A DNA stretch of 64,000 nt from Candidatus Borrarchaeum weybense (GCA_019057385.1 JAHQJS010000007.1:649685-713684); one strand, 5' to 3'. Shown: positions 7,988 to 17,103, counted from the first letter of the stretch. The notes: generated by a model from the sequence alone, not told the origin. Program-made: numbers and translations.

Positions 7988-8539
7988 TTATTGGGAGACA
8001 GGTTTTTTCAGTTGAGCGCCACAGTTAGGGCAACTTATCCATCTGAAGTCTACAGCTTCACCACAATTGGGGCATGTCAACTCTCCCTGAGGTGTATTGC
8101 AGTAAGGACATGTAAGCCATCCGGGTTTAAGTCCTTTATCACAGTTAGTGCAGAACTTTTGAGCATTTTCCATTCTAAGCCACAAAGATTTAATGATAAC
8201 GTTCAAAGAATCTCTTAGATAGGCTTCTTCGGGTGTTTCATCTTCCATGTCTAGTTTTTCAAGGTTTATTTGTTCAAAATTGCTATCAGTGAAGGTAGCT
8301 AAACTTCTTTCATCATCTTTGCTCCTTAATCTCACAACAACGGCGATTCCGTTTGCGGTATCCTCTAAATATACTTCCCCAAATGTTTTTCCCAGTTTGC
8401 TTTTAAATTCAGTCAGAATATACTTTGATTCCAAAGAATAGACTTGCTCCATTTCAAATTCTTTAACCCACGCGAGAACTGCATTCCAACAATCAGGCAG
8501 TTTACGACCAATAAAAAAGTCATTCCAATCCATGTACAC
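7988..8539 (-). CDS. double zinc-ribbon protein of unknown function
   Basis: 183 residues. The N-terminal 125 residues form an unrecognised globular domain (begins MYMDWNDFFIGRKL); the C-terminal 50 carry two zinc ribbons: CTNC...CPYC and CPNC...CPNC. Such double ribbons commonly mediate protein contacts. The GTG start at 8539 is favoured because GGAAG lies seven bases upstream. It lies in tandem with two small genes (8607-8969 and 9000-9197) and probably belongs to one transcript starting near 9230. Confidence 0.75.
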   Translation of the reverse strand: MYMDWNDFFIGRKLPDCWNAVLAWVKEFEMEQVYSLESKYILTEFKSKLGKTFGEVYLEDTANGIAVVVRLRSKDDERSLATFTDSNFEQINLEKLDMEDETPEEAYLRDSLNVIIKSLWLRMENAQKFCTNCDKGLKPGWLTCPYCNTPQGELTCPNCGEAVDFRWISCPNCGAQLKKPVSQ

Positions 8540-8606
8540 TTCTAAACTTCCTTTTTCACTGTTTAAATAAAAAAGAAATGAGGTTAAAAATGGGAGAAAT
8601 ATAGTT

Positions 8607-8969
8607 TCATTCTTTCATTTTCGATTCTATACTGCCTGAGAACTTTTGTAATTCATCAATTATTACTGGGGAGATTTCTTTTCCACTTTTTGATGGCCAC
8701 GCAATAAAGCGAATATCATCGTCAACAGTTCTAAATTCAAGACGGACTTTATGCTTCTTTTCTACCTTTTTTTCGACCTCAAGCCCTCCTCCTAGGTCAA
8801 TTTTCTTTTTACCGATGATTTTACCTCCTACGCTTTCCGTTACATCCCACTCACCTTTGATAGAATATCCTCGCATTATAAGTTGGCTTTTGTACATGTT
8901 CACGAAGCTGTTGACCTGATCTGCTAGACCCTCAATTCTGAGATCAACTATCAGTTCACTATCAGACAT
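8607..8969 (-). CDS. hypothetical protein
   Basis: 120 residues, not recognised. It has an alternating strand pattern, a lysine/glycine-rich centre (GGKIIGKKKIDLGGGLEVEK) and an amphipathic C-terminal helix. No cysteine pairs, signal peptide or membrane segment. It is flanked 30 bases upstream by the 65-residue gene and about 68 bases downstream by the zinc-ribbon gene, so it is likely cotranscribed with both. Its place in the TPR/VWA cluster is the only functional hint. Confidence 0.65.
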   Translation of the reverse strand: MSDSELIVDLRIEGLADQVNSFVNMYKSQLIMRGYSIKGEWDVTESVGGKIIGKKKIDLGGGLEVEKKVEKKHKVRLEFRTVDDDIRFIAWPSKSGKEISPVIIDELQKFSGSIESKMKE

Positions 8970-8999
8970 CTTTACACCTCGATATACATTAAGGACAGC

Positions 9000-9197
9000 T
9001 TAGTCTTTGGCATAATACATCAGTTGATCATGTAGGAAGAAATACTCGTTCTTGCCGACATGGAAAACTATTTTTACACCTAATGTATTGGCGAGTTCCA
9101 CTAGTTCTTGTACGCTTGACATTTTTATATCCCAAGAATCTTTAAGTTTCTTATCGCTAATCCTTACTGTATCAGGGGTTACAATTTGTGCAGACAT
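9000..9197 (-). CDS. hypothetical small protein, leader of cluster transcript
   Basis: 65 residues, not recognised; probably one small alpha/beta domain (LVELANTLGVKIVFHVGKNE near the middle). An archaeal TATA box (TATAAGT on the minus strand, near 9252-9260) and an AGGAGG-type purine tract precede it. A 15-base palindrome sits upstream of the TATA box at 9279-9293, so this gene likely leads the transcript running to the zinc-ribbon protein and perhaps the TPR gene. Confidence 0.6.
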   Translation of the reverse strand: MSAQIVTPDTVRISDKKLKDSWDIKMSSVQELVELANTLGVKIVFHVGKNEYFFLHDQLMYYAKD

Positions 9198-9278
9198 CTC
9201 ACCACATCCTCCTTATTCTTACTTTTTAACTTTGCATTATTACGAAACCTACTTATATACTTTAGGACAAATATAGAA

Positions 9279-9293
9279 GTTACAAATTGTAAC
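9279..9293. promoter_or_regulatory. 15-bp perfect palindrome upstream of TATA box, candidate operator
   Basis: GTTACAA-A-TTGTAAC, a perfect inverted repeat about 20 bases upstream of the TATA box of the 9197-9000 gene, just beyond where TFB binds. Its half-site TTACAA is also the core of the three repeats at 4714-4777, so one regulator could bind both places. The rest of 9198-9460 is AT-rich and shows no gene. Confidence 0.55.
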
Positions 9294-9460
9294 AAGTAGA
9301 TGTTTGTTTTCATATATCACTGTCTTAAAATGAGCCGCAAATTGATAAAATGCTTTAAAAAAGAGAAGAGAGTTGCAAAATCATTAAATTACTCAGAAAA
9401 ACTCATACTCCATTAAAAAGAATTAAAAAAAGTTAAAAAATGAAAAAATGAAGACAAAAG

Positions 9461-10384
9461 TTATTTCTCGTCGTCTTCAACTAATTTCTTCAATCTTACC
9501 TGTCGTAGTGCTTCTTTAACATCGTCTTGCTGTATCTCTTGTTCCTCAAGTTCAAGATCAGCTTCCTCTACTGGAGCAGAAGTTGCTACTGTTTCAGCAC
9601 GCATGCGTTTTCGTTTCATCCCTTTTTCTTTCAATGCACTTGAAACTCTCATCTCGATATCGCTTTCACTTAGCGTAACCCCTGGTGACTCAGCTTGGAT
9701 TTTCTGTAATTCTTGTGCTACAAATTCTTCGATTTTCAGTTTTTCAAGTTCGCTTTCGGCCACTCCAGTAATCAAAGACACAAGCAGATTAGCTTTTTCC
9801 AAGGGAATAAATGACCCCTTAGTAATTTCTGCCACTTCTTTGTACACATCTACCGCCTTTTTATAGGCCGCAATTTCAGGAAAACATCCAACAGAGTAGA
9901 TTAGAATACCTTTATCGTAAGCTCGCTGTGCTTCAGTTTTCCAGTTTTTTCCTTCAGGACAACCTTTTGGAAAATTGTCTCCACTAGGTTCTACTCCATG
10001 TGGTGGTGCATCACCCATCCATATAACAATCTTTGATGCTTTTTCACGCCAACTCAGACGAGTAATGTCAAATAACGCATCACACACCGCTTCAGGACCA
10101 TCACCGCCGCCATCAGCGTACATAGAAACAATTGCCTCTTGTATTTTGTCTGAATCATCATTAAAAGCAAATATCTTGGTTATAAAGCTCGTATCTTCTG
10201 GTGGATGGTCTCTATAACCTACTAGGCCAATTCTCAAAGAAGAACAGAGTTCTTTCACCCTGATGGTATGTATGATTTCCAGGATTTTTTGTTTCACGGT
10301 TTCGATGTAGGGTCCCATGCTACCCGTTTCGTCAACCATGAAGCACAGATCTAGTTGTCCAAGTTTTTCGGTAACGTCACTCAT
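9461..10384 (-). CDS. VWA (von Willebrand factor A) domain protein
   Basis: About 307 residues. A VWA domain fills the first 210: the metal-ion-dependent adhesion motif DETGSM, then GDGPEA and WMGDAPPH match the later metal-site segments. It resembles the VWA module seen beside alpha-kinases and in chelatase-like ATPase partners. The C-terminal 100 residues are charged, helical and end in an acidic/lysine-rich tail. The start at 10384 (MSDVTEKL) is chosen for the GAGGG SD seven bases upstream; the frame opens further upstream but without SD. It lies between TPR genes on the same strand, suggesting a metal-dependent protein-binding partner. No MoxR-type ATPase is nearby. Confidence 0.85.
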   Translation of the reverse strand: MSDVTEKLGQLDLCFMVDETGSMGPYIETVKQKILEIIHTIRVKELCSSLRIGLVGYRDHPPEDTSFITKIFAFNDDSDKIQEAIVSMYADGGGDGPEAVCDALFDITRLSWREKASKIVIWMGDAPPHGVEPSGDNFPKGCPEGKNWKTEAQRAYDKGILIYSVGCFPEIAAYKKAVDVYKEVAEITKGSFIPLEKANLLVSLITGVAESELEKLKIEEFVAQELQKIQAESPGVTLSESDIEMRVSSALKEKGMKRKRMRAETVATSAPVEEADLELEEQEIQQDDVKEALRQVRLKKLVEDDEK

Positions 10385-10539
10385 TTTTTTCCCTCTTATT
10401 TCTATTAAATTTACAATTGCTGACATTAATGAAAAAAGAATGTCCATTTTATGTAGAAATGGATTTCGAGTGATATATTTCTAACTGAAATTGACTTTTC
10501 TGTTTGATAAAAAATGAGATTATAGTGAATGATGCAAAA

Positions 10540-11781
10540 CTATACATTCACAAGTCCAGGATCAATTTCTAGTGCCTTGTCATAACATTCATTAGCTCTA
10601 TCACGTTCGCCTAAATTATAGAAAGCTAATCCCATGTTGTACCATGCATCTGCAAGTTCAGAATCAAGTTCCACAGTTTGTTGAAAACATTCGAGGGCTT
10701 TAGAGTGTTCACCTAAGTTACCATAATTGACTCCCATGTTCAACCAAGCAGTTACATCCTCTGGGTCTATTTCCACAACTTTTTGATAGCAGTCAATTGC
10801 TTTCTTGAATTTACTTTGTTCTCCGTAAACCCAACCCAAATTATACCATGCATTCACAAATTCCGGTTCAAGTTCCACTGCTTTCTTATAGCACTCAAGA
10901 GCTTTGTCATGATCTTCTAACTCGGTATAAACATTTCCTATGTTATTCCATGCAAATTCATGTTCAGGATCAAGTTCTATAACTTTTAAAAAACAGTTAA
11001 GTGCATTTTCGTTTTCATCTAACTCTATGTAAGCGATTCCCAGGTTATACCAAGCCCATAAAAAGTCTGGGTTAATTTCTACTGCTTTTTGATACGATTC
11101 AGTCTCTGTCTCAAAATTATCCAATTCCGCATAAACCAGTCCCATGTCGTACCAAACTTCGGCATCCTTAGGATTAGTATCTACAACTTTCTTGTAACAC
11201 TCGATAGCTCTATTAAACTCTTCCAACTCTTCATAAATCCGACCCATATTGTGCCAAGCGTCAGGATACTCGGGAATAATCTTTACAGCTTCTTGATAGC
11301 ATTCAAGCGCTTTATCGTATTCGCCTAGATTGTTATAGATCCAACCCATATTATACCATGCTTCTGCAAACTCAGGATCGATTTTAATCAGTTGTTTAAA
11401 GCAACCACGAGCCTTTTCGTATTCACCTAACTCTCTAAAGGCGATTCCCATATTATACCAGGCATCTTGATATTGAGGACCAATTTTGATTACTCTCTTA
11501 TAGCAGTCAATCTCCTTACTATATTCACCTAATTCACCATATGCGACGCCCATATTATACCACGCATCTGCATCCTCAGGAATAATCTCTATTGCTTTGT
11601 TATAGCAATCAATCTCCTTGTGAAACTCACCTAACTCTCTGTAAGTAACACCCATGTTGTACCATGCTTTAAAATAAGTAGGATCGACCTCTAATGCCTT
11701 CGTATACTGTTCTATTGCTTGCTGATATTGACCCTGTTCGGAATATTCATTTCCTCTCTCATTATATTCCTCTGCTGACAT
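10540..11781 (-). CDS. TPR repeat protein, about 12 repeats
   Basis: 413 residues consisting of about twelve tandem tetratricopeptide repeats with a near-invariant AWYNMG motif, giving a long solenoid for protein binding. No other domain. It opens with MSAEEYNERGNEYSEQGQYQ, the same leader as its neighbours. The repeats are very alike at both protein and DNA level, so length variation by recombination is likely. Same strand as the VWA gene (gap about 155 bases) and the TPR gene 11870-12805. Confidence 0.92.
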   Translation of the reverse strand: MSAEEYNERGNEYSEQGQYQQAIEQYTKALEVDPTYFKAWYNMGVTYRELGEFHKEIDCYNKAIEIIPEDADAWYNMGVAYGELGEYSKEIDCYKRVIKIGPQYQDAWYNMGIAFRELGEYEKARGCFKQLIKIDPEFAEAWYNMGWIYNNLGEYDKALECYQEAVKIIPEYPDAWHNMGRIYEELEEFNRAIECYKKVVDTNPKDAEVWYDMGLVYAELDNFETETESYQKAVEINPDFLWAWYNLGIAYIELDENENALNCFLKVIELDPEHEFAWNNIGNVYTELEDHDKALECYKKAVELEPEFVNAWYNLGWVYGEQSKFKKAIDCYQKVVEIDPEDVTAWLNMGVNYGNLGEHSKALECFQQTVELDSELADAWYNMGLAFYNLGERDRANECYDKALEIDPGLVNV

Positions 11782-11869
11782 TTTCTACCACTTCCAAGTC
11801 CATTTTTCGTTCCTCTTATCAGAAACATAGTTAGGAAGAATTCTTCGTTTAAAACGTATCACGGAAAGG

Positions 11870-12805
11870 TCATTTTTTTACCAAATTTGGATTGATTTTA
11901 ATCGCCTTTTTGTAGCACTCATCAGCTTTCTCAGTGTAGCCTAATTTATCATAAGTTTGCCCCAGATCGATCCATGCATCTACGTATTCTGAGTCGATTT
12001 CTAGTGCTTTTTTATAACATCCAATAGCTTTTTTAAACTCACTTAAATCGTTATAGACGGCACCTAGATTATTCCAGGTATCTACATCTTCAGGATCAAT
12101 TTTTAATGCACTATAGAGATAATCAAGTGCTTTCTTATGTTCACCTAACTCCTTGTAGATCAATCCCTTACCTGTCAATGCCTCAGCATACTCAGGACTG
12201 ATGTCCAATGCCTTTTGAGCAGCATTTAGAGCACTATTAAAATCGCCCATCTTGGAGTATATTATTGCTATATTGAGCCATGCAGAAGCATGCTCAGGAT
12301 CAAGTTCTACCGCTGCTTTATAACAAGCTATCGCCTTTTTGAACTTGCCTAGTTGATTATAAGCTGTCCCTTTATGCGTCCAGGTTAAGGCATCCGTTGC
12401 TTGGATATTCACGACTTTTTTATAACAGTTCATGGCTTTATTAGGCTCTCCAAGAATAATATACACATCTGCCATGACAACCCATGCATAGGTATAATCA
12501 GGTGCAATTTCCACCGCTTTTTGATGACTTTTTAATGCTTCTTTAAATTTGCCTAGCTTCCCATACATTAATCCCATCATTTGCCACGCTTTAGCAAATC
12601 TAGGATTGATGTCAACTGCTTTTTTAAAAGACTTTAGCGCAGTTTTTAACTCGCCTAACATGTAATATGCAATTCCTATGTTACTCCATGCGCCATAGTC
12701 TCTTGGTTCTACCTTTAATGCTTTCCTGTATTCTGTGATGGCTTCATGATATTGTCCCTGCTCCCAATACTCATTTCCTCTGGCATTATAATCAGGTTCA
12801 GACAT
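11870..12805 (-). CDS. TPR repeat protein, about 9 repeats
   Basis: 311 residues of about nine tetratricopeptide repeats, starting MSEPDYNARGNEYWEQGQYH. The repeats are more varied than in the neighbouring 413-residue protein. No enzymatic or membrane domain. It lies 88 bases upstream of that gene on the same strand and could share its transcript. With the proteins at 7069-7800 and 63155-63583 it forms a small local paralogue family. Confidence 0.92.
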   Translation of the reverse strand: MSEPDYNARGNEYWEQGQYHEAITEYRKALKVEPRDYGAWSNIGIAYYMLGELKTALKSFKKAVDINPRFAKAWQMMGLMYGKLGKFKEALKSHQKAVEIAPDYTYAWVVMADVYIILGEPNKAMNCYKKVVNIQATDALTWTHKGTAYNQLGKFKKAIACYKAAVELDPEHASAWLNIAIIYSKMGDFNSALNAAQKALDISPEYAEALTGKGLIYKELGEHKKALDYLYSALKIDPEDVDTWNNLGAVYNDLSEFKKAIGCYKKALEIDSEYVDAWIDLGQTYDKLGYTEKADECYKKAIKINPNLVKK

Positions 12806-12916
12806 TCTTAATTACTCCATAACGATTGTTCTCAATTGTCGAAAGCACATCAAAATAACTTAAACATGGTTTTGAATAAAAAGAAGAGATGATTCATAAA
12901 TCACTCAAAATAAAAC

Positions 12917-14065
12917 TCATAAGAAGACCTTTTCTGCTGCTGATACTCCTGCTCCTAATTCAATATCAAATCCAAGTTCTTTTAATACCAATTCTGTCAT
13001 TTCTAACATTAAGAGAACCTCTCTATCTGTACAAAGATTCATATGCGCTGCACGAAATATTTTTCCTTTTACTTTTCCTTGCCCACCGGCAATTAACACT
13101 TTGTGCTTTAACATAGTTTTTCTAAATTCGGCGTCATCTAATCCGTCCAAATATTTTACTGCGGTAACTGTATTCGAGGCGTATTGTTGATCAGCAAATA
13201 AATCAAAGCCAATAGTTTTCATACCTTCCCGCATAGCTTGTGCACAAAGTCTATGTCGCTTTACACGGTTTTCGTATCCTTCTTCTAGAATCATTTGAAA
13301 CGCTTTATGCGCTGCATAAAACAATGGTAGTGCGGGTGTATACGGTGTATCGTATTTTTTGAAACTATTTCGATGTTTTTTGAGGTTTAAATAATAGGAA
13401 GGAATATCAGATCTGTTCTCAATAACTTCCCAAGCTCTCTGATTGACAGCTATCATACCTAATCCTGGTGGAATCCCTAAGCATTTTTGAGAGCCAGTAA
13501 CTAAAACATCAAAACCCCATTTATCAGTTTCACAATAATCTCCACCAACGGATGTTATAGCATCGACAATAAGAAGTTTATCATATTCTTGGGCAATTTT
13601 TGCGATTTCCTCTCCGGGTTGTAAAACGCCTGTAGAGGTTTCATTATGAGTAAACGTAATAAATTTGATATTGGGATTGTTTTCAAGTACAGCTATCATT
13701 TCATCAAGATTTACTGCTTTACCCCATTCAACATTAACTGGAATTGATTTCCCACCATAGGTTTGAGTGATTTCAATCCAGCGTTCAGCAAATTTTCCAC
13801 CCATGATGTTAAGAACCTCATCACCTTTAGAAACCAGATTTGCAATAGCTGAGTCCATGGCTGATGTCCCAGATCCAGAAAAAATAAACATGTCGTTCTG
13901 AGTTCGACAGATTTCTTTTAACATCTCTATGGATTCCTTAAGGATTTCCCGAAATTCGTTTGTCCTATGACCATAGAGAAGGCGATTCATAGCCTGATAT
14001 ACCTTAGGATGTATTTCCACTGGGCCAGGAATCATTAGCCTAATATTTTGTTCATCCATTTTCAA
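12917..14065 (-). CDS. class V aminotransferase (serine/alanine-glyoxylate type)
   Basis: A PLP-dependent fold-type I aminotransferase of 382 residues, the usual length. The PLP lysine is in TGSQKCLGIPPG; N-terminal LMIPGPVEI and HRTNEF, FSGSGTSAMD and DAITSVGG are typical of the serine-pyruvate / alanine-glyoxylate branch. Archaeal relatives act on serine, alanine, aspartate or phosphoserine, so the exact reaction is open. The ATG at 14056 (MDEQN) is an alternative start. It is divergently placed to phosphoglycerate mutase, which makes or uses the 3-phosphoglycerate that feeds serine synthesis; a link is possible but inferred. Confidence 0.9.
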   Translation of the reverse strand: MKMDEQNIRLMIPGPVEIHPKVYQAMNRLLYGHRTNEFREILKESIEMLKEICRTQNDMFIFSGSGTSAMDSAIANLVSKGDEVLNIMGGKFAERWIEITQTYGGKSIPVNVEWGKAVNLDEMIAVLENNPNIKFITFTHNETSTGVLQPGEEIAKIAQEYDKLLIVDAITSVGGDYCETDKWGFDVLVTGSQKCLGIPPGLGMIAVNQRAWEVIENRSDIPSYYLNLKKHRNSFKKYDTPYTPALPLFYAAHKAFQMILEEGYENRVKRHRLCAQAMREGMKTIGFDLFADQQYASNTVTAVKYLDGLDDAEFRKTMLKHKVLIAGGQGKVKGKIFRAAHMNLCTDREVLLMLEMTELVLKELGFDIELGAGVSAAEKVFL

Positions 14066-14194
14066 ACCACACTTAAAGTAATTAATATAATATCTTTGGT
14101 TTACTTTGTGAGTTTGATTTAAAGTTTTGGAAATCTACCAAAGCAATTACATTTTTAACTTAATACGTGTTGTTAGTTGACTAAAGGGATGAAA

Positions 14195-15430
14195 ATGTGT
14201 GCACATGTATTTCTTATAGTATGTGATGGAATGGGGGACCGTCCGATTGAAGAATTAGATGGAAAAACCCCTGTAGAATTTGCAAATACTCCATGGTTAG
14301 ATAAATTATCAGAAGTTGGAATTAATGGAATTATGCATACACTTGGTACACCAGGCATAGTTCCTGGGAGCGATACGGCACATTTAGCGCTTTTTGGATA
14401 TGATCCACATATCTATTATTCGGGCCGTGGAGCATTCGAGGCTTTAGGTGTAGGATTGGAAGTAAAGGAAGGCGATGTAGCGCTACGAGGTAATTTTGCA
14501 ACGGTTGATGAGAATTTAAACGTATTAGACAGACGTGCTGGACGATATGTTCCTGAAGGTGATCAACTCGCAGCAGTAGTCAATGGATTAAAATTACCGG
14601 AGGCTCCTGATGTCGAAGTGATAGCAAAACATGCTACTCAGCACAGATGCGCTGTTATTCTCCGTGGACCGGGATTAAGTCACAAGGTTACAGATACTGA
14701 CCCTCATGAGACTAATGCAAAAGTAAAAATTGCTAAACCTTTAGATGATAGTGAAGAAGCACAAAAAACGGCAAATATCATTAATTCATTATCAGGAAAA
14801 TCCCATGAACTTCTCAAAGACCATCCATTGAATAAACAACGTCAAGAACGTGGAGATTTGCCTGGAAACATCATTATTCTTAGAGGTGCAGGGCAAGTAC
14901 CCAATGTAAAATCATTAACTCAGTTATATGGAATTAAAAGTGCAGTGATATCAACAAATGCGCTTTATCGGGGAGTTGCTCTAAGTATTGGAATGGAACA
15001 CCTTCCAGTCTCTGAAACAAAAGGAGACTATATCGTACTGGCAAAAAAAGCACTTGAGCGTTTCGATAACTATGATTTGTTCTTTATTCATGTTAAAGAC
15101 ACAGATAATGCCTCTCACGATGGAAATGCTGAAGAAAAGGTAAAAGTGATTGAACGCATTGATGAAATGATTAGTTATTTGTTCCCAAAAGTTGAAAGCA
15201 AAGAAGCGTATATCTGTGTAACTGCTGATCATACTACTTCAGTGAAAGCAAAAAACCATGTCGGTGACGATGTGCCAGTCGTTATAGCGGGTCCAGAAGT
15301 CCGTAGTGATTCTGTTAAGTCATTTTCAGAGAGAGCCTGTGCACTGGGAGGGCTTAATAGAATTCGAGGCATAGATATTATGCCTATATTAATGAGTTAT
15401 CTAGAAAAGACACCCATGTTCGGCTCATAG
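14195..15430 (+). CDS. apgM: 2,3-bisphosphoglycerate-independent phosphoglycerate mutase (archaeal type)
   Basis: Interconverts 3- and 2-phosphoglycerate in glycolysis and gluconeogenesis. It belongs to the alkaline-phosphatase superfamily archaeal branch: metal ligand CDGMGD at the N-terminus, catalytic serine in GSDTAHL, and metal-binding HVKDTDNASHDG and TADHTT near the C-terminus. About 411 residues, typical. The start at 14195 (MCAHVFLIV) is preferred because AAAGGG lies six bases upstream; TTG at 14177 and ATG at 14189 are alternatives. Divergent from the aminotransferase gene, with about 130 bases for both promoters. Confidence 0.95.
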   Translation: MCAHVFLIVCDGMGDRPIEELDGKTPVEFANTPWLDKLSEVGINGIMHTLGTPGIVPGSDTAHLALFGYDPHIYYSGRGAFEALGVGLEVKEGDVALRGNFATVDENLNVLDRRAGRYVPEGDQLAAVVNGLKLPEAPDVEVIAKHATQHRCAVILRGPGLSHKVTDTDPHETNAKVKIAKPLDDSEEAQKTANIINSLSGKSHELLKDHPLNKQRQERGDLPGNIIILRGAGQVPNVKSLTQLYGIKSAVISTNALYRGVALSIGMEHLPVSETKGDYIVLAKKALERFDNYDLFFIHVKDTDNASHDGNAEEKVKVIERIDEMISYLFPKVESKEAYICVTADHTTSVKAKNHVGDDVPVVIAGPEVRSDSVKSFSERACALGGLNRIRGIDIMPILMSYLEKTPMFGS

Positions 15431-15617
15431 CCGCTTTCTATACTTTTTTAAGAGATTACTTGAATTTCAATGCAGCATTTCATATCTTTCTATCGAAAAT
15501 AGAATTATACCAATAGGAAGTAATTATAAAGCTAAAATCCTTTTTAAAAAAGTGTTATAAGCTCACTAAACTTCGATACTAAATAGAAATTATTAATGTC
15601 AAGAAGTTGATGTAAAC

Positions 15618-16595
15618 ATGGTCTGGCCGCCTCCCTATGGTGCACCTCCACAAAAACGCACTTCATCTACAGAAATAATTCATATATTAGTAGGAACCGT
15701 TCTTGTGTCACTGGTGATAGGATCGTTCTTTTTCGATCCGCTAAATTTGTTTGCGGACATTGCAATGAACCAGGATCAAATATTCTTATTTGTGTTAGTT
15801 TCGTTCCTAGCAGCACCTGCTTTCATCCTGCACGAGTTAGCACATAAATTCGTGGCTCAAAAATATGGTTTTTGGGGAGAATTCAGACTTATTCCTTTTG
15901 GCGTCGTCCTTACTATAATCTCAATAGTTTCTCCGTTTAAGTTAGTCGGACCTGGAGCTGTGATGATCTCTGGGGCAAATATCACACGAGAAAAAAATGG
16001 AAGGATTTCTTTGGCAGGACCAATAACAAATTTCATATTGATTGGGGTCTGCCTTCTTTTCGTTCCATTTTTACCATTCGAGATTGTTGGTCAACCATTT
16101 CTTGTAATACTTGCCCAGCTTAATGCTATTATTGCTGTATTTAATTTATTACCAGTCTCACTCTTGGATGGAAAGAAGATTTACAAATGGAATAAGACTG
16201 CATGGTTAGTCTCTATTGCTCTATCTGCATTCTTTTGGGTAGTTCTTCTTTTTTTAAGCGTATCGCCGTTCATCTGGGTTTTAATGGGAGTTGGGGTGTT
16301 AAGTGTTGCTGCGTTAATCTATTGGAACTTCTTCAGGGAAAAAAAAGGAAAAGAGATTGAAATAATTGATGCTTCAGAAATGCCATTTATTCCACGATTC
16401 ATTAGAAGTTCATCAGAGAGTGCATCAGAGGAAAAACCAGAGACTAAGATAAAATCTATGCTTGTTAGTGAGTGTGAACAATGTGGAAAAGCAGTATTTC
16501 TTCCTTTTAGGTGTTGGCGATGCGATGGGTTCTTCTGTTATGACCATAGATTGCCAGAAAACCATAACTGCCCTGCATTGAAGGGAGCAGGTTAG
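15618..16595 (+). CDS. membrane M50 (site-2) metalloprotease with C-terminal AN1 zinc finger
   Basis: An integral-membrane zinc protease of 325 residues with about six hydrophobic segments. The catalytic HExxH is HELAH (72-76) inside a membrane helix, and the third ligand motif is seen as NLLPVSLLDG (about 172-181). The C-terminal 40 residues are a complete AN1-type zinc finger: C-x2-C-x9-C-x2-C-x4-C-x2-H-x5-H-x-C (about 286-320). AN1 fingers in eukaryotes bind ubiquitin- or p97-linked partners; archaeal membrane proteases with such tails are known but their substrates are not. A monocistronic gene by spacing. A T-rich stretch follows it. Confidence 0.9.
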   Translation: MVWPPPYGAPPQKRTSSTEIIHILVGTVLVSLVIGSFFFDPLNLFADIAMNQDQIFLFVLVSFLAAPAFILHELAHKFVAQKYGFWGEFRLIPFGVVLTIISIVSPFKLVGPGAVMISGANITREKNGRISLAGPITNFILIGVCLLFVPFLPFEIVGQPFLVILAQLNAIIAVFNLLPVSLLDGKKIYKWNKTAWLVSIALSAFFWVVLLFLSVSPFIWVLMGVGVLSVAALIYWNFFREKKGKEIEIIDASEMPFIPRFIRSSSESASEEKPETKIKSMLVSECEQCGKAVFLPFRCWRCDGFFCYDHRLPENHNCPALKGAG

Positions 16596-16679
16596 TTTAA
16601 ATTACTTTTTAGTTCTAAATAGAAAAAGGAAAGCTAAGAGCTCAAAAAAACTCTTAAAGTTGAAGAATTAAGTTGCTAA

Positions 16680-16720
16680 TCTGATTTTAAGAAAAGCAAA
16701 AAAGAAAAAAGAGTAATTAA
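16680..16720 (-). terminator. T-rich archaeal terminator of first histone gene
   Basis: Read on the minus strand, the sequence directly after the histone stop region runs CTCTTTTTTCTTTTTTGC, a poly-T stretch of the kind that ends archaeal transcripts. Equivalent tracts follow the other two histone genes (near 17325-17342 and 18018-18036). Confidence 0.6.
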
Positions 16721-16740
16721 GAAAGATTTCATGCACACAT

Positions 16741-16944
16741 TTAACCTTTGATTGCTAGGTTAATGTCAGACATCATAACTTTCTTTCGTCCGGCGTGTTT
16801 GGCAAATCCGACCGCTTTCCTCGTGAGTATCTCACATTGTTCTTCAAGATAGTCAACGAGTTTCATTACAGCGCCCTTAGCTACCAATTTTGCGCCAGAT
16901 TCTTTCATAAGATCTCTAACTGGGGCAATTGCTAATCGAGCCAT
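16741..16944 (-). CDS. archaeal histone, copy 1
   Basis: A 67-residue histone-fold protein (three helices) that dimerises and wraps DNA. It begins MARLAIAPVRDLMKESGAK, and the C-terminal KHAGRKKVMMSDI corresponds to the conserved loop and helix of HMfA/B-type histones (RHAGRKTIKAEDI). No tails. It is one of three tandem copies on the same strand; it differs from copy 2 at about six positions and is more distant from copy 3. Its start and the GTGGAG SD are shared by all copies, as is the upstream region. Confidence 0.97.
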   Translation of the reverse strand: MARLAIAPVRDLMKESGAKLVAKGAVMKLVDYLEEQCEILTRKAVGFAKHAGRKKVMMSDINLAIKG

Positions 16945-16962
16945 AAAATCAACTCCACTTCA

Positions 16963-17041
16963 AAGAATGAACTGGTTTCATTCTTTCTGAAAAGTATTTC
17001 AGTCTTAAACCAATATATAAAGCTTCTGGTTGCCTCAACCA
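16963..17041 (-). promoter_or_regulatory. histone copy 1 promoter: near-palindrome, BRE/TATA, 5'-UTR hairpin
   Basis: Read on the minus strand: TGGTTG-AGG-CAACCA (17027-17041), then BRE/TATA GAAGCTTTATATATTGG (about 17011-17026), then a perfect 9-bp hairpin AAGAATGAA / TTCATTCTT (16963-16985, loop five bases) between the expected transcription start and the SD. The same three parts recur upstream of the two other histone genes. Confidence 0.8.
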
Positions 17042-17103
17042 AGTTCCCCATTTAAAACTCATCATGAACTCGATACTCAACGAAAATCTTAATGATCATT
17101 ATA

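Noticed and set aside
7069..12805. Apparent long DNA repeats across the TPR genes
   Set aside because: The repetition follows the 34-codon TPR period and is explained by coding, not by a separate repeat element.
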